DNA of 11,278 nt from JBAROU01 sp049642385 (lineage in GTDB: Bacteria; Chloroflexota; Dehalococcoidia; DSTF01; RBG-16-68-14), in NCBI GenBank assembly GCA_049642385.1, contig JBAROU010000026.1, forward strand, positions 1 to 11,278, given 5' to 3'. The position numbers and the translations under genes were made by a program. Below the pieces are notes generated by a model, which saw nothing but the letters and a program-made list of their open reading frames with translations, was not told the DNA's origin and made no database searches. How positions within the stretch are numbered: position 1 is the first letter of the stretch; each line of letters opens with the position of its first letter. Shown piece by piece: positions 6,094-11,278 of this stretch.

Positions 6094-6110
6094 GTAAAGT
6101 AGCTGTAAAG
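6093..6110. promoter_or_regulatory. Direct repeat TGTAAAG-N4-TGTAAAG (response-regulator-type box)
   Basis: Two identical 7-mers at 6093-6099 and 6104-6110, separated by 4 bases, give an 11-base period. OmpR/PhoB-family response regulators bind 7-base direct repeats with 4-base spacers, so the layout fits that family. The box lies over the -10 edge and start point of P1, a position suited to repression. On the other strand it reads CTTTACA twice. Confidence 0.4.
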
Positions 6111-6144
6111 CGGAGCACGTCCGGAACCCTCGCCACCAGCCCCG

Positions 6145-6200
6145 GGCCTCTACTCACGCCGAGGCCGCAGTGCAGCTGTCCTACCCATAAAAGCCTCGGC
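6145..6200 (+). other. Mutually exclusive hairpins in the lactonase leader
   Basis: GAGGCC at 6161-6166 can pair with GGCCTC at 6145-6150 (10-base loop). The overlapping GCCGAGGC at 6158-6165 can instead pair with GCCTCGGC at 6193-6200 (27-base loop), which is followed by a pyrimidine-rich tail. The two foldings exclude each other, as in attenuators and riboswitches. No known riboswitch family is recognised. Confidence 0.3.
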
Positions 6201-6229
6201 TTCATCTTGTCTACAATCCTGCGGAATGA

Positions 6230-6247
6230 TCCGAATCGGTATTCGGA
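6230..6247. repeat. Perfect inverted repeat TCCGAAT-cggt-ATTCGGA
   Basis: Seven-base perfect arms around a 4-base centre. Flanking GCGGA (6221-6225) and TCCGC (6256-6260) could form an outer stem, so in RNA this becomes a two-helix hairpin; in DNA it is a suitable dimeric operator about 48 bases upstream of the P2 -35 element. Confidence 0.45.
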
Positions 6248-6294
6248 CGAACCACTCCGCGCAGCACACCGGCTACATCGGCGATCTCCCCTCC

Positions 6295-6324
6295 TTGACA
6301 CCCGACCGTCGTTGCCAGAATACT
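6295..6324 (+). promoter_or_regulatory. Proximal promoter (P2) of the lactonase gene
   Basis: Consensus -35 TTGACA at 6295-6300, an 18-base spacer and AATACT at 6319-6324 (4 of 6). Transcription would start near 6331, about 33 bases before the ATG. This is the best promoter in the plus orientation in this gap. Confidence 0.6.
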
Positions 6325-6351
6325 CGCTAGCGTTGAAGACGATCAGTCGTT

Positions 6352-6357
6352 AGGAGG
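6352..6357 (+). promoter_or_regulatory. Ribosome binding site of the lactonase gene
   Basis: A full AGGAGG ends 6 bases before ATG 6364, fixing the start. Confidence 0.75.
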
Positions 6358-6363
6358 AACGCG

Positions 6364-7329
6364 ATGGCCACAGTCGAAACGCTGCGAGGTCCGATCGATA
6401 CGGCGCAACTTGGCTTTACGCTGATGCACGAGCATGTCTTCGTGCTGTCCGAAGGCATCCAGAAAAACTTTCCTTCGACGTGGGATGAAGGCGCGGAGAT
6501 CGCATCGGCGCGGGAGAAGCTCGGCGAACTTGTGGGCAGCGGTGTTCAGACGATCGTTGATCTCACCGTGCAAGGGCTCGGACGCGATATCCCACGGGTG
6601 CAACGCGTCGCGGGTGACATCCCACTGAACATCATCGTCGCGACGGGACTGTACGCCTATACGGACGACGAAGTGCCACGATACTTCCGCAATCGCGATG
6701 CCGACGCGATGGCGGAGCTGTTCGTCCGTGACATCACCGAAGGCATCCAGGGGACGGGCGTCAATGCGGCGATCTTGAAGGTCGCCACGGACGCAGCGGG
6801 CGTGACGCCGGGTGTGGAGAAGGTGCTACGTGCAGTCGCGCGAGCGCACCGGCGGACTGGCGCGCCGATTTCGACGCACACGCACGCGCCGACGAAGCGC
6901 GGGCTGGAGCAGCAGAACATCTTTGAGGACGAGGGCGTCGATCTGAGCCGCGCGGTGATCGGCCACAGCGGCGACTCGGAGGATATCGAGTACCTCGAGT
7001 CGCTGATGAAGCGCGGCTCGTACATTGGGATGGATCGCTTCGGCATCGACATCTATCTGACGACCGAGAAGCGCGTCGCGGTCATCGCGCGGCTGTGCGA
7101 GATGGGGTACGCGGGGCAGATGGTGCTCGCACACGACGCGTCGTGCTACATGGACTGGTTTCCCCAGTTTGAAACGATGCGCAAGACCACGCTCCCCAAC
7201 TGGCACTTCCTGCACATTAGCAACGAGGTGATCCCAGCGCTGCGCGACGCCCGCGTGACCGAAGCGCAGATCACGCAGATGACCGTGGATAACCCACGGC
7301 GGATCTTCGAGCGGCAGGGGTCGTACTAG
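6364..7329 (+). CDS. Phosphotriesterase-like lactonase (PTE/amidohydrolase family)
   Basis: A 321-residue TIM-barrel metalloenzyme with the complete binuclear metal site of the phosphotriesterase family. It has His22 and His24 (MHEHVF), the bridging carboxylated Lys139 (ILKVATD), His172 (STHTHA), His201 (IGHSGD) and Asp258 (LAHDAS). The loop GMDRFGID (222-229) and the following length resemble phosphotriesterase-like lactonases such as SsoPox rather than the Brevundimonas organophosphate hydrolase. The likely native reaction is hydrolysis of lactones (acyl-homoserine or other oxo-lactones), with possible side activity on organophosphates. The protein is cytoplasmic, with no signal peptide. 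It stands alone on its strand with its own promoter region, so it is not part of the polysaccharide operon, and it ends 2 bases before the convergent GGDEF gene. Related enzymes of unknown substrate exist, so lactonase is the best rather than a certain call. Confidence 0.92.
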   Translation: MATVETLRGPIDTAQLGFTLMHEHVFVLSEGIQKNFPSTWDEGAEIASAREKLGELVGSGVQTIVDLTVQGLGRDIPRVQRVAGDIPLNIIVATGLYAYTDDEVPRYFRNRDADAMAELFVRDITEGIQGTGVNAAILKVATDAAGVTPGVEKVLRAVARAHRRTGAPISTHTHAPTKRGLEQQNIFEDEGVDLSRAVIGHSGDSEDIEYLESLMKRGSYIGMDRFGIDIYLTTEKRVAVIARLCEMGYAGQMVLAHDASCYMDWFPQFETMRKTTLPNWHFLHISNEVIPALRDARVTEAQITQMTVDNPRRIFERQGSY

Positions 7330-7331
7330 GG

Positions 7332-8534
7332 TTACCCGGCCTTTCGCTGCGCGGTGGCACGCGCCACGGGATCGACGGGGCGGCTGGTCTGCTGTGCTTC
7401 GGCGTGATCCTGCTTCGCCGCGTCGAGGTTGGCAGTGGCGGTCTCGAAGAGGGAGTGCGGACTGTCGCCATCCTCAGGGAACGAGGTGATGGCGACGCTG
7501 ACCGTCACTGGCTGCGTTTCCTCTCCGTCCCCGCTGAATACCGAGACCTGCGAGAGACTGGCGAGTAATCGAGTCGTGGTCGCGACGGCGGCGGCGCGAT
7601 TGGTCTCGGGCAAGAGGACGGCGAAGTCGTCATCTTTGATGCGCGCGACGAGCTCTGGGGGCGAGGCGATCTCTGCCAGCGTCGTCGCGACGGTGCGCAG
7701 CAGCCGGTCACCCATCGATTGACCGTAGTTGGCGTTGAACTCGGCGAAGCCGTCGATGTCGAGCAAGACGAGCGAGAGCCCGCGGCCGTAGCGACCGGCG
7801 CGCGTCATCTCGCTTTGGAGGGCCTGCATCAAATAGCGCCGGTTATGCACCCAGGTGACCGGGTCGGTATCGCTGAAGCGAACGACCTCGTCGCGCACAA
7901 GCAGGTCCCTGAGGGCAAGCGTGAGGTGGCCGACAAGAAGCTCCAACGCCTCGATGTCGATCTGGTCGTTCTCAAAGGCGAAGACCACCAGGCCGAGGGG
8001 CTCGGTCTCGACCACCATCGGCACGAAGGCGAGTTTGGCGACCTTCAGCGCCTCTTCGGCGGGGCGCCACTGTTCCTCCGGGAGCACGCCGTCCATCAGC
8101 GCCTGGAAGCCGTCGTGGACGACGACTTCGCCCTGATCGAGGACACGGTCCAGCTCTTTGTTCTGGACGACGGAGAACTCGAGGGCGGTGAGGTCCTCTT
8201 GGAAGGCATCCATCGCCGCCTCAAGCTTCGGGTCGTTCGCACCCTCTAGCGCCGACGCGCGCAAGAGCTGGCGCTTTCGGTCAAGCATGAGCGGGTAGAC
8301 GAAGATCGCTCCGGTTACGGTGGACGCCTGCTCCAGGAGCATGCCCATCATCTCTTGGACGGTCGCTGTGCTGTGCAGGAACAACGAAAGTACGGCCAGG
8401 CCATGCAGCTGCCGCTCACGCTCCGTCTCGCCGCTTTGATCGAGCCGTGATTCGTCCGCGTCGTCCAGCGCAGGATCGCCTGGCGAATCGTCGCCGGCGT
8501 CTTGCTTCTTGCGCAGCCAGGATGATCTGCCCAT
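7332..8534 (-). CDS. GAF-GGDEF domain protein with degenerate GGDEF signature
   Basis: A 400-residue cytoplasmic protein. Residues 1-40 are acidic and low-complexity, about 45-210 form a GAF-like sensory domain (LAVLSLFLHSTATVQEMMGMLLEQA, then AKLAFVPMVVETEPLGLVVFAF), and about 221-375 form a GGDEF domain. In the latter, DTDPVTWVHNRRYL (222-235) and VLLDIDGFAEFNANYGQSMGD (256-276) match diguanylate cyclase positions, including the metal-binding DID. The signature loop RxGGDEF reads RIKDDDFAVLLPE (298-310), however, so both glycines are lost. The protein is probably an inactive cyclase, a GTP- or effector-binding regulator, or a relative with altered chemistry. ATG 8534 is preferred over the upstream open frame because AAGGGA precedes it and the upstream gene ends at 8543. 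It follows that gene after 8 bases, in one operon. Confidence 0.88.
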   Translation of the reverse strand: MGRSSWLRKKQDAGDDSPGDPALDDADESRLDQSGETERERQLHGLAVLSLFLHSTATVQEMMGMLLEQASTVTGAIFVYPLMLDRKRQLLRASALEGANDPKLEAAMDAFQEDLTALEFSVVQNKELDRVLDQGEVVVHDGFQALMDGVLPEEQWRPAEEALKVAKLAFVPMVVETEPLGLVVFAFENDQIDIEALELLVGHLTLALRDLLVRDEVVRFSDTDPVTWVHNRRYLMQALQSEMTRAGRYGRGLSLVLLDIDGFAEFNANYGQSMGDRLLRTVATTLAEIASPPELVARIKDDDFAVLLPETNRAAAVATTTRLLASLSQVSVFSGDGEETQPVTVSVAITSFPEDGDSPHSLFETATANLDAAKQDHAEAQQTSRPVDPVARATAQRKAG

Positions 8535-8542
8535 CGTTTCCC

Positions 8543-9211
8543 TTACTCGCGCCAGGCCTGCATGCGCAGGTATATCTTTCCGGTGTCTTGCGGGATCACT
8601 TCGCACTCGCGATCCATCTCGGTCGAGACAGCGCTGCCAAGTTCGTCCAGATTGAGCTCACCCGCTGCGCGGAGCGAAATGACCGGCACGCCATTGGCGT
8701 AACTGGCGAGCGAGACCTCCTCGACGTTCGACAGGTTACTCAGCGCTCGATGGAGCGGGATCAAGTCTACTTTGCCTTCTCTATCTTCGACCGTCATGAG
8801 GTAACTCTGGGGAAGGCCTGCCAAACCAGGGTCCTTGCCTTGAGCCGGTGGTCTGCCCTGAGCGCTCCCCTGCTCGTGCTTTTCCCGCTGCTCCTGCTCG
8901 ACACGATCCCAAAGGCGGTCGAACGATGCGGGAGCGGAACCCAGTGACGCCGCAGGTACGTCCATCTCTGGCTGGAGGCTTTCGTTGTTAGGTGGCGGCC
9001 CGGAGCGCGGAGCCTGGTACTGCGAGCTAGGCATGGCTGATGTGGAGGGCACCTGAGCAGGCGCGCCTCTATTGCCGCGCTCAAGCTCGTGCCGCAAAAG
9101 CGCGATGGCGCGCAGCGCCTGATGCAAGCTCTGCTCGAGTTCATCGAGCGCCTCCTGCCATTCAGGACGCGGCATCGATTCCGCGCCAACCGGTCGGAGA
9201 TGTTGACTCAT
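8543..9211 (-). CDS. Protein of unknown function: coiled coil, proline-rich linker and a C-terminal alpha/beta domain
   Basis: I do not recognise a named family. The 222-residue protein has three parts. Residues 17-47 (EWQEALDELEQSLHQALRAIALLRHELERG) form a strong coiled-coil helix. Residues 48-130 are Pro/Ser/Gln-rich and charged, probably disordered (PSTSAMPSSQYQAPRSGPPP, DRVEQEQREKHEQ). Residues 138-222 are ordered: YLMTVEDREGKVDLIPLHRAL, then VEEVSLASYANGVPVISLRAAG, LDELGSAVSTEMDRECEVIPQDTGKIYLRM. This reads as strand-helix-strand-strand-helix-strand, like a ferredoxin-type small-molecule or protein interaction domain. No membrane segment or signal peptide is seen. ATG 9211 with GAGG 6 bases upstream is chosen; ATG 9250 and 9175 are alternatives. 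Position first in an operon with the GAF-GGDEF gene suggests a joint signalling role. Confidence 0.75.
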   Translation of the reverse strand: MSQHLRPVGAESMPRPEWQEALDELEQSLHQALRAIALLRHELERGNRGAPAQVPSTSAMPSSQYQAPRSGPPPNNESLQPEMDVPAASLGSAPASFDRLWDRVEQEQREKHEQGSAQGRPPAQGKDPGLAGLPQSYLMTVEDREGKVDLIPLHRALSNLSNVEEVSLASYANGVPVISLRAAGELNLDELGSAVSTEMDRECEVIPQDTGKIYLRMQAWRE

Positions 9212-9261
9212 GCGTAGCCTCGGCGTCCTTCTCTTCCATGTTCGGCACATTGGACGCCCCT

Positions 9262-9279
9262 GTTCACGTTCCGTTCCCG
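9262..9279. promoter_or_regulatory. PHO-box-like direct repeat GTTCACG-N4-GTTCCCG upstream of ccr
   Basis: Two 7-mers differing at one base are separated by 4 bases (11-base period). They end one base before the -35 of the ccr promoter. The unit resembles the GTTCACC direct repeats bound by actinobacterial PhoP, and the geometry fits OmpR/PhoB-family activators. The regulator itself is not in the window. Confidence 0.35.
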
Positions 9280-9280
9280 C

Positions 9281-9309
9281 TAGACGGAATCTGGATAGTT
9301 GGGTATCAT
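9281..9309 (+). promoter_or_regulatory. Candidate promoter of the ccr gene
   Basis: TAGACG at 9281-9286 (4 of 6), a 17-base spacer and TATCAT at 9304-9309 (5 of 6). Transcription would start near 9316, about 38 bases before the GTG. No convincing promoter for the divergent gene (start 9211) could be picked by eye in this gap. Confidence 0.5.
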
Positions 9310-9341
9310 CGCCAGGCCATTAGGATGAACCTGCCAGCTTC

Positions 9342-9356
9342 AGGAGGCCCCATGTG
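9342..9356 (+). promoter_or_regulatory. ccr translation start: AGGAGG with overlapping ATG-TGA and GTG
   Basis: AGGAGG at 9342-9347 is followed by CCCCATGTGACC. The ATG at 9352 is immediately stopped by TGA, and the real frame starts at GTG 9354, 6 bases from the ribosome binding site. A start-stop pair therefore sits on the initiation codon. Confidence 0.6.
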
Positions 9357-10607
9357 ACCACGGGAACGAAGGAGATCTACGAATTAGGTGAAATCCCGCC
9401 TATTGGCGAGGTGCCGGCCTCCATGCACGCGCAGGTGATCCGGCGCGAGCGTTTTGGAGAACCGAAGAGCGCCTTCGCGATCGAGGCTGTGCCGGTGCCC
9501 GACATTGGGCCGAACGAGGCGCTCGTGATGGTGATGGCGGCCGGGATCAACTACAACAACGTCTGGGCCGCGCTCGGCTCGCCGGTCGATGTGATCCGTG
9601 TCCACTCGCAGCTTGGCGACGATTCGGGGTTCCACATCGGCGGCAGCGACGCCTCCGGGATCGTTTACGCCGTCGGCAGCGACGTGACGAACGTCAAGGT
9701 GGGCGATCGCGTCGTCGTACACTGCGGCGTGTGGGATGAGGACGACCCGTGGATCAAGGCCGGAGGCGATCCGATCATTGCGCCGAGCAACAAGATCTGG
9801 GGGTACGAGACAAACTGGGGCAGCTTCGCCCAGTTCACGAAGGTGCAGGCGCACCAGTGCCTGCCCAAGCCGCAGCATCTGACCTGGGAAGCGGCCGCGG
9901 CCTACATGCTCGTCGGCGCGACGGCGTACCGGATGCTGACGCACTGGGCGCCGCACACGGTGCAGCCGGGCGATGTCGTCCTCGTGTGGGGTGGCAGCGG
10001 CGGGCTGGGCACGATGGCGATCCAGATCACGAAGGCGCTCGGCGGGCGCGCGGTCGCCGTCACGTCGAGCGATGAGAAGGGTGAGCACTGCAAGCGCCTG
10101 GGTGCCGAGGGCTATATCAACCGCAAGCAGTTCGACCACTGGGGGATGCCGCCGCACTGGACCGACACCGAGGCGTACAACACGTGGGCGCTGGGCGCGC
10201 GCGCGTTCGGGAAGGCGCTCTGGGACGTGCTGGGCGAGCGCAAGAACCCGCGCATCGTCTTCGATCACCCGGGTGAGGACACGATCCCGACCTCGATCTT
10301 TGTCGTCGACAATGGCGGGATGGTGGTGATCTGCGCGGGCACGTCAGGCTACAGCGCCGTCGTCGACCTGCGCTACCTGTGGATGCGCCAGAAGCGATTG
10401 CAGGGCTCGCACTTCGCGAACGACGAGCAGGCGGCGGGCATCAACCAGCTCGTCATCGACAAGAAGGTCGACCCGGGGCTGTCGAAGGCGTACGCGTTCG
10501 ACGAGGTCGGATTGGTGCACCAACTGATGTACGAAGGCAAGCAGCCGGACGGCAACATGGCGGTGCTGGTGAACGCGCCGCGTAAAGGACTGACGGACCT
10601 GCCATGA
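9354..10607 (+). CDS. ccr: Crotonyl-CoA carboxylase/reductase
   Basis: A 417-residue medium-chain dehydrogenase/reductase. It reductively carboxylates crotonyl-CoA with CO2 and NADPH to ethylmalonyl-CoA, the key step of the ethylmalonyl-CoA pathway and a source of polyketide extender units. Family-specific segments are NYNNVWAALGSPVDVIR (66-82), HIGGSDASGIVYAVGSD (94-110), NKIWGYETNWGSFAQF (146-161), YMLVGATAYRMLTHW (184-198), VLVWGGSGGLGTMAIQI (209-225, the NADPH-binding glycine loop), HWGMPPHW (262-269) and GSHFAN (351-356). By comparison with the Kitasatospora enzyme, the CO2-binding residues Asn, Glu and His appear conserved (Asn in NYNN, Glu152, His353), with Tyr151 where that enzyme has Phe. 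GTG 9354 follows AGGAGG. The MaoC-type hydratase overlaps its stop by 4 bases. Confidence 0.93.
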   Translation: MTTGTKEIYELGEIPPIGEVPASMHAQVIRRERFGEPKSAFAIEAVPVPDIGPNEALVMVMAAGINYNNVWAALGSPVDVIRVHSQLGDDSGFHIGGSDASGIVYAVGSDVTNVKVGDRVVVHCGVWDEDDPWIKAGGDPIIAPSNKIWGYETNWGSFAQFTKVQAHQCLPKPQHLTWEAAAAYMLVGATAYRMLTHWAPHTVQPGDVVLVWGGSGGLGTMAIQITKALGGRAVAVTSSDEKGEHCKRLGAEGYINRKQFDHWGMPPHWTDTEAYNTWALGARAFGKALWDVLGERKNPRIVFDHPGEDTIPTSIFVVDNGGMVVICAGTSGYSAVVDLRYLWMRQKRLQGSHFANDEQAAGINQLVIDKKVDPGLSKAYAFDEVGLVHQLMYEGKQPDGNMAVLVNAPRKGLTDLP

Positions 10608-11029
10608 GCGACGACGTCCTGGGCGTGAAGGTGGGCGACACGGCCGAGATCACGAAGACGATCTCGGAGCAGGACGTGGTGGACTTCGCGCGGGTGACGG
10701 GCGACGACCAGCCGCTGCACCTCGATGACTCGTACGCGGCCAAGACGCGCTTCAAGCGTCGATTGGCGCATGGGATGCTGAGCGCTGGGCTAATCTCGGC
10801 GGCGCTGGGCACGCGGCTGGCGCCGCAGGCGACGGTGATCTATCTGAGCCAGTCGCTGCGCTTCCAACGCCCGGTGTTCCCGGGCGACACCGTGACGGCG
10901 AAGATCGAAGTGACGAAGCTGGACGCGGAGAAACGCATCGCCACCTGCTCGACGGAGTGCGTGAACCAGGACGGCCAGTCGGTCCTCACCGGCGAGGCGA
11001 CGGTGCTGCTGGACGAGAAGAGAACGTAG
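10604..11029 (+). CDS. MaoC-like (R)-specific enoyl-CoA hydratase
   Basis: A 141-residue single-hotdog protein. The hydratase motif is VTGDDQPLHLDDSYAAKTRF (31-50), with the catalytic pair Asp34 and His39 at the positions of Asp31 and His36 in Aeromonas PhaJ; the usual Asn of DxNPLH is Gln36. AHGMLSAGLISAALG (55-69) is the second conserved helix, and LRFQRPVFPGDTVTAKIEV (85-103) the characteristic strand-loop. It would interconvert crotonyl-CoA and (R)-3-hydroxybutyryl-CoA, or related pairs, and so feed substrate to the carboxylase/reductase with which it overlaps (ATGA). The size fits PhaJ-type proteins, not the larger mesaconyl-CoA hydratase. Confidence 0.9.
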   Translation: MSDDVLGVKVGDTAEITKTISEQDVVDFARVTGDDQPLHLDDSYAAKTRFKRRLAHGMLSAGLISAALGTRLAPQATVIYLSQSLRFQRPVFPGDTVTAKIEVTKLDAEKRIATCSTECVNQDGQSVLTGEATVLLDEKRT

Positions 11030-11051
11030 GGGCGAGCGAGCGAACCGTTGG

Positions 11052-11074
11052 GGGGCGGGTTTGAAACCCGCCCC
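11052..11074. repeat. Perfect palindrome with 11-base arms (terminator or dispersed repeat)
   Basis: GGGGCGGGTTT, one base, then AAACCCGCCCC. In RNA it forms a very stable hairpin 22 bases after the hydratase stop, but no T-run follows, so it is not a classical intrinsic terminator. Similar GGGGCGGGTTT...AAACCCGCCCC palindromes flanked by GT and AC are, as I recall, scattered in environmental genomes of this kind, and this may be one such element. The centre also supplies the -35 of the next promoter. Confidence 0.7.
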
Positions 11075-11088
11075 TACCTCGCTATACT
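11061..11088 (+). promoter_or_regulatory. Promoter of the mutase gene, -35 inside the palindrome
   Basis: TTGAAA at 11061-11066 (5 of 6), a 16-base spacer and TATACT at 11083-11088 (5 of 6). The predicted start point near 11095 is only about 2 bases before ATG 11097, which also has no ribosome binding site, so the transcript would be leaderless. Confidence 0.55.
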
Positions 11089-11096
11089 AACTTCGT

Positions 11097-11278
11097 ATGA
11101 CCACCAACGGCTCTCGTAACGGTCACCCTGAGGACCTGCGCGCCGCCCTCAAGGCGTGGGAGGAGCAGACGCTCGCGCCGGCGCTGGAGCGCGGCCCCGA
11201 GCGCGACGCCGATTTCGAGACGAGCGTGGGGCCAGTCGAGCGGCTGTACACGCCGCTTGATGTCGAAGACATCGACTA
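11097..11278 (+). CDS. Methylmalonyl-/ethylmalonyl-CoA mutase large subunit, N-terminal part
   Basis: The gene runs off the right edge after 60 complete codons. After a short polar start, LRAALKAWEEQTLAPALERGPERDADFETSVGPVERLYTPLDV is the hallmark N-terminus of acyl-CoA mutase alpha subunits (pattern W-E-E-x-L-x-P-A-L-x-x-x-PER, then F-x-T-x-S/V-G-x-P/V-x-x-L-Y-T-P-x-D). These are B12-dependent enzymes that move the carboxyl-CoA group. Methylmalonyl-CoA, ethylmalonyl-CoA and isobutyryl-CoA mutases cannot be told apart from this part. Next to the carboxylase/reductase, ethylmalonyl-CoA mutase is attractive but unproven. It has its own promoter and may be translated from a leaderless message. 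Confidence 0.85.
   Translation, partial: MTTNGSRNGHPEDLRAALKAWEEQTLAPALERGPERDADFETSVGPVERLYTPLDVEDID

Larger units (their letters stand above)
5959..6363. other. Non-coding regulatory region between the epimerase and lactonase genes
   Basis: About 400 bases without a convincing gene. Only short frames with arginine-rich, frame-shadow-like translations exist. The first 90 bases are GC-rich and carry four CTCCGG copies. From 6060 the composition changes and includes two candidate promoters, a direct repeat, alternative hairpins and a palindrome, each listed separately. No hairpin followed by a T-run that would end the epimerase transcript is evident. Confidence 0.6.

Noticed and set aside
6221..6260. 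tRNA-like look of the hairpin ending in ACCACTCCGC
   Set aside because: No acceptor stem, D-arm, anticodon arm or T-loop consensus could be arranged at tRNA distances.
6008..6301. 97-residue minus-strand frame and 6075-6353 plus-strand frame in the non-coding region
   Set aside because: No ribosome binding sites, no domain-like sequence, and composition unlike the neighbouring genes.
9384..10268. Long open frame of 294 residues on the minus strand opposite ccr
   Set aside because: The translation is Arg/His-rich, has no recognisable domain and mirrors the strongly conserved ccr coding sequence; it is a product of GC-rich codon use.
1..11278. CRISPR array, transposon or phage module, and defence system
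   Set aside because: No regularly spaced repeats of CRISPR size, no transposase or integrase motifs, no inverted-repeat-bounded element and no recognisable defence genes were found; the nuclease-like domain at the left edge is not sufficient evidence.

Overview
The window is a GC-rich bacterial chromosomal segment with tightly packed, often overlapping genes and frequent TTG/GTG starts. The gene content suggests a member of the Chloroflexota: a hypoxanthine-phosphoribosyltransferase-type N-terminal extension as I remember it from that phylum, an ABC polysaccharide exporter, and an ethylmalonyl-CoA-type carboxylase. The phylum call is an inference from recalled protein flavour, not a computed result. 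I see no tRNA, rRNA, CRISPR array, insertion sequence or phage gene.

Layout. (1) Positions 1-1024, minus strand: a TetR-family repressor followed 5 bases later by the 5' part of a gene whose product starts with a PD-(D/E)XK-like domain. The TetR promoter carries a perfect 8-bp-arm palindrome over its -10 box, a strong candidate for its own operator. (2) Positions 1141-5958, plus strand: a polysaccharide export and modification cluster. It contains an ABC-2 permease, its ATPase, three consecutive SAM-methyltransferase-like proteins (the first lacks a recognisable SAM motif I, the other two are tandem paralogues), a left-handed beta-helix acyltransferase of the serine acetyltransferase family, and an RmlC-like sugar epimerase. 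The first six genes overlap each other by 4-38 bases, so they are almost certainly one transcript. The epimerase follows after 44 bases with its own strong ribosome binding site. (3) Positions 5959-6363: a non-coding stretch of about 400 bases with two candidate promoters, phased CTCCGG repeats, an 11-bp-period direct repeat, alternative hairpins and a compact palindrome. (4) Positions 6364-7329: a phosphotriesterase-like lactonase with a complete binuclear metal site. (5) Positions 9211-7332, minus strand: a two-gene operon of a coiled-coil protein of unknown function and a GAF-GGDEF protein whose GGDEF signature is degenerate (KDDDF). It converges on the lactonase with a 2-base gap. (6) Positions 9354-11278, plus strand: crotonyl-CoA carboxylase/reductase, a MaoC-type enoyl-CoA hydratase (ATGA overlap), and the N-terminus of a methylmalonyl/ethylmalonyl-CoA mutase large subunit with its own promoter. 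Together these suggest acyl-CoA assimilation or extender-unit metabolism by an ethylmalonyl-CoA-like route.

The most noteworthy points are the TetR operator architecture, the tandem methyltransferases beside an exporter ATPase without a sugar-recognition domain, the degenerate GGDEF protein paired with an unrecognised partner, the complex leader of the lactonase gene, a PHO-box-like repeat next to the ccr promoter, and a palindrome whose apex forms the -35 of an apparently leaderless mutase gene.
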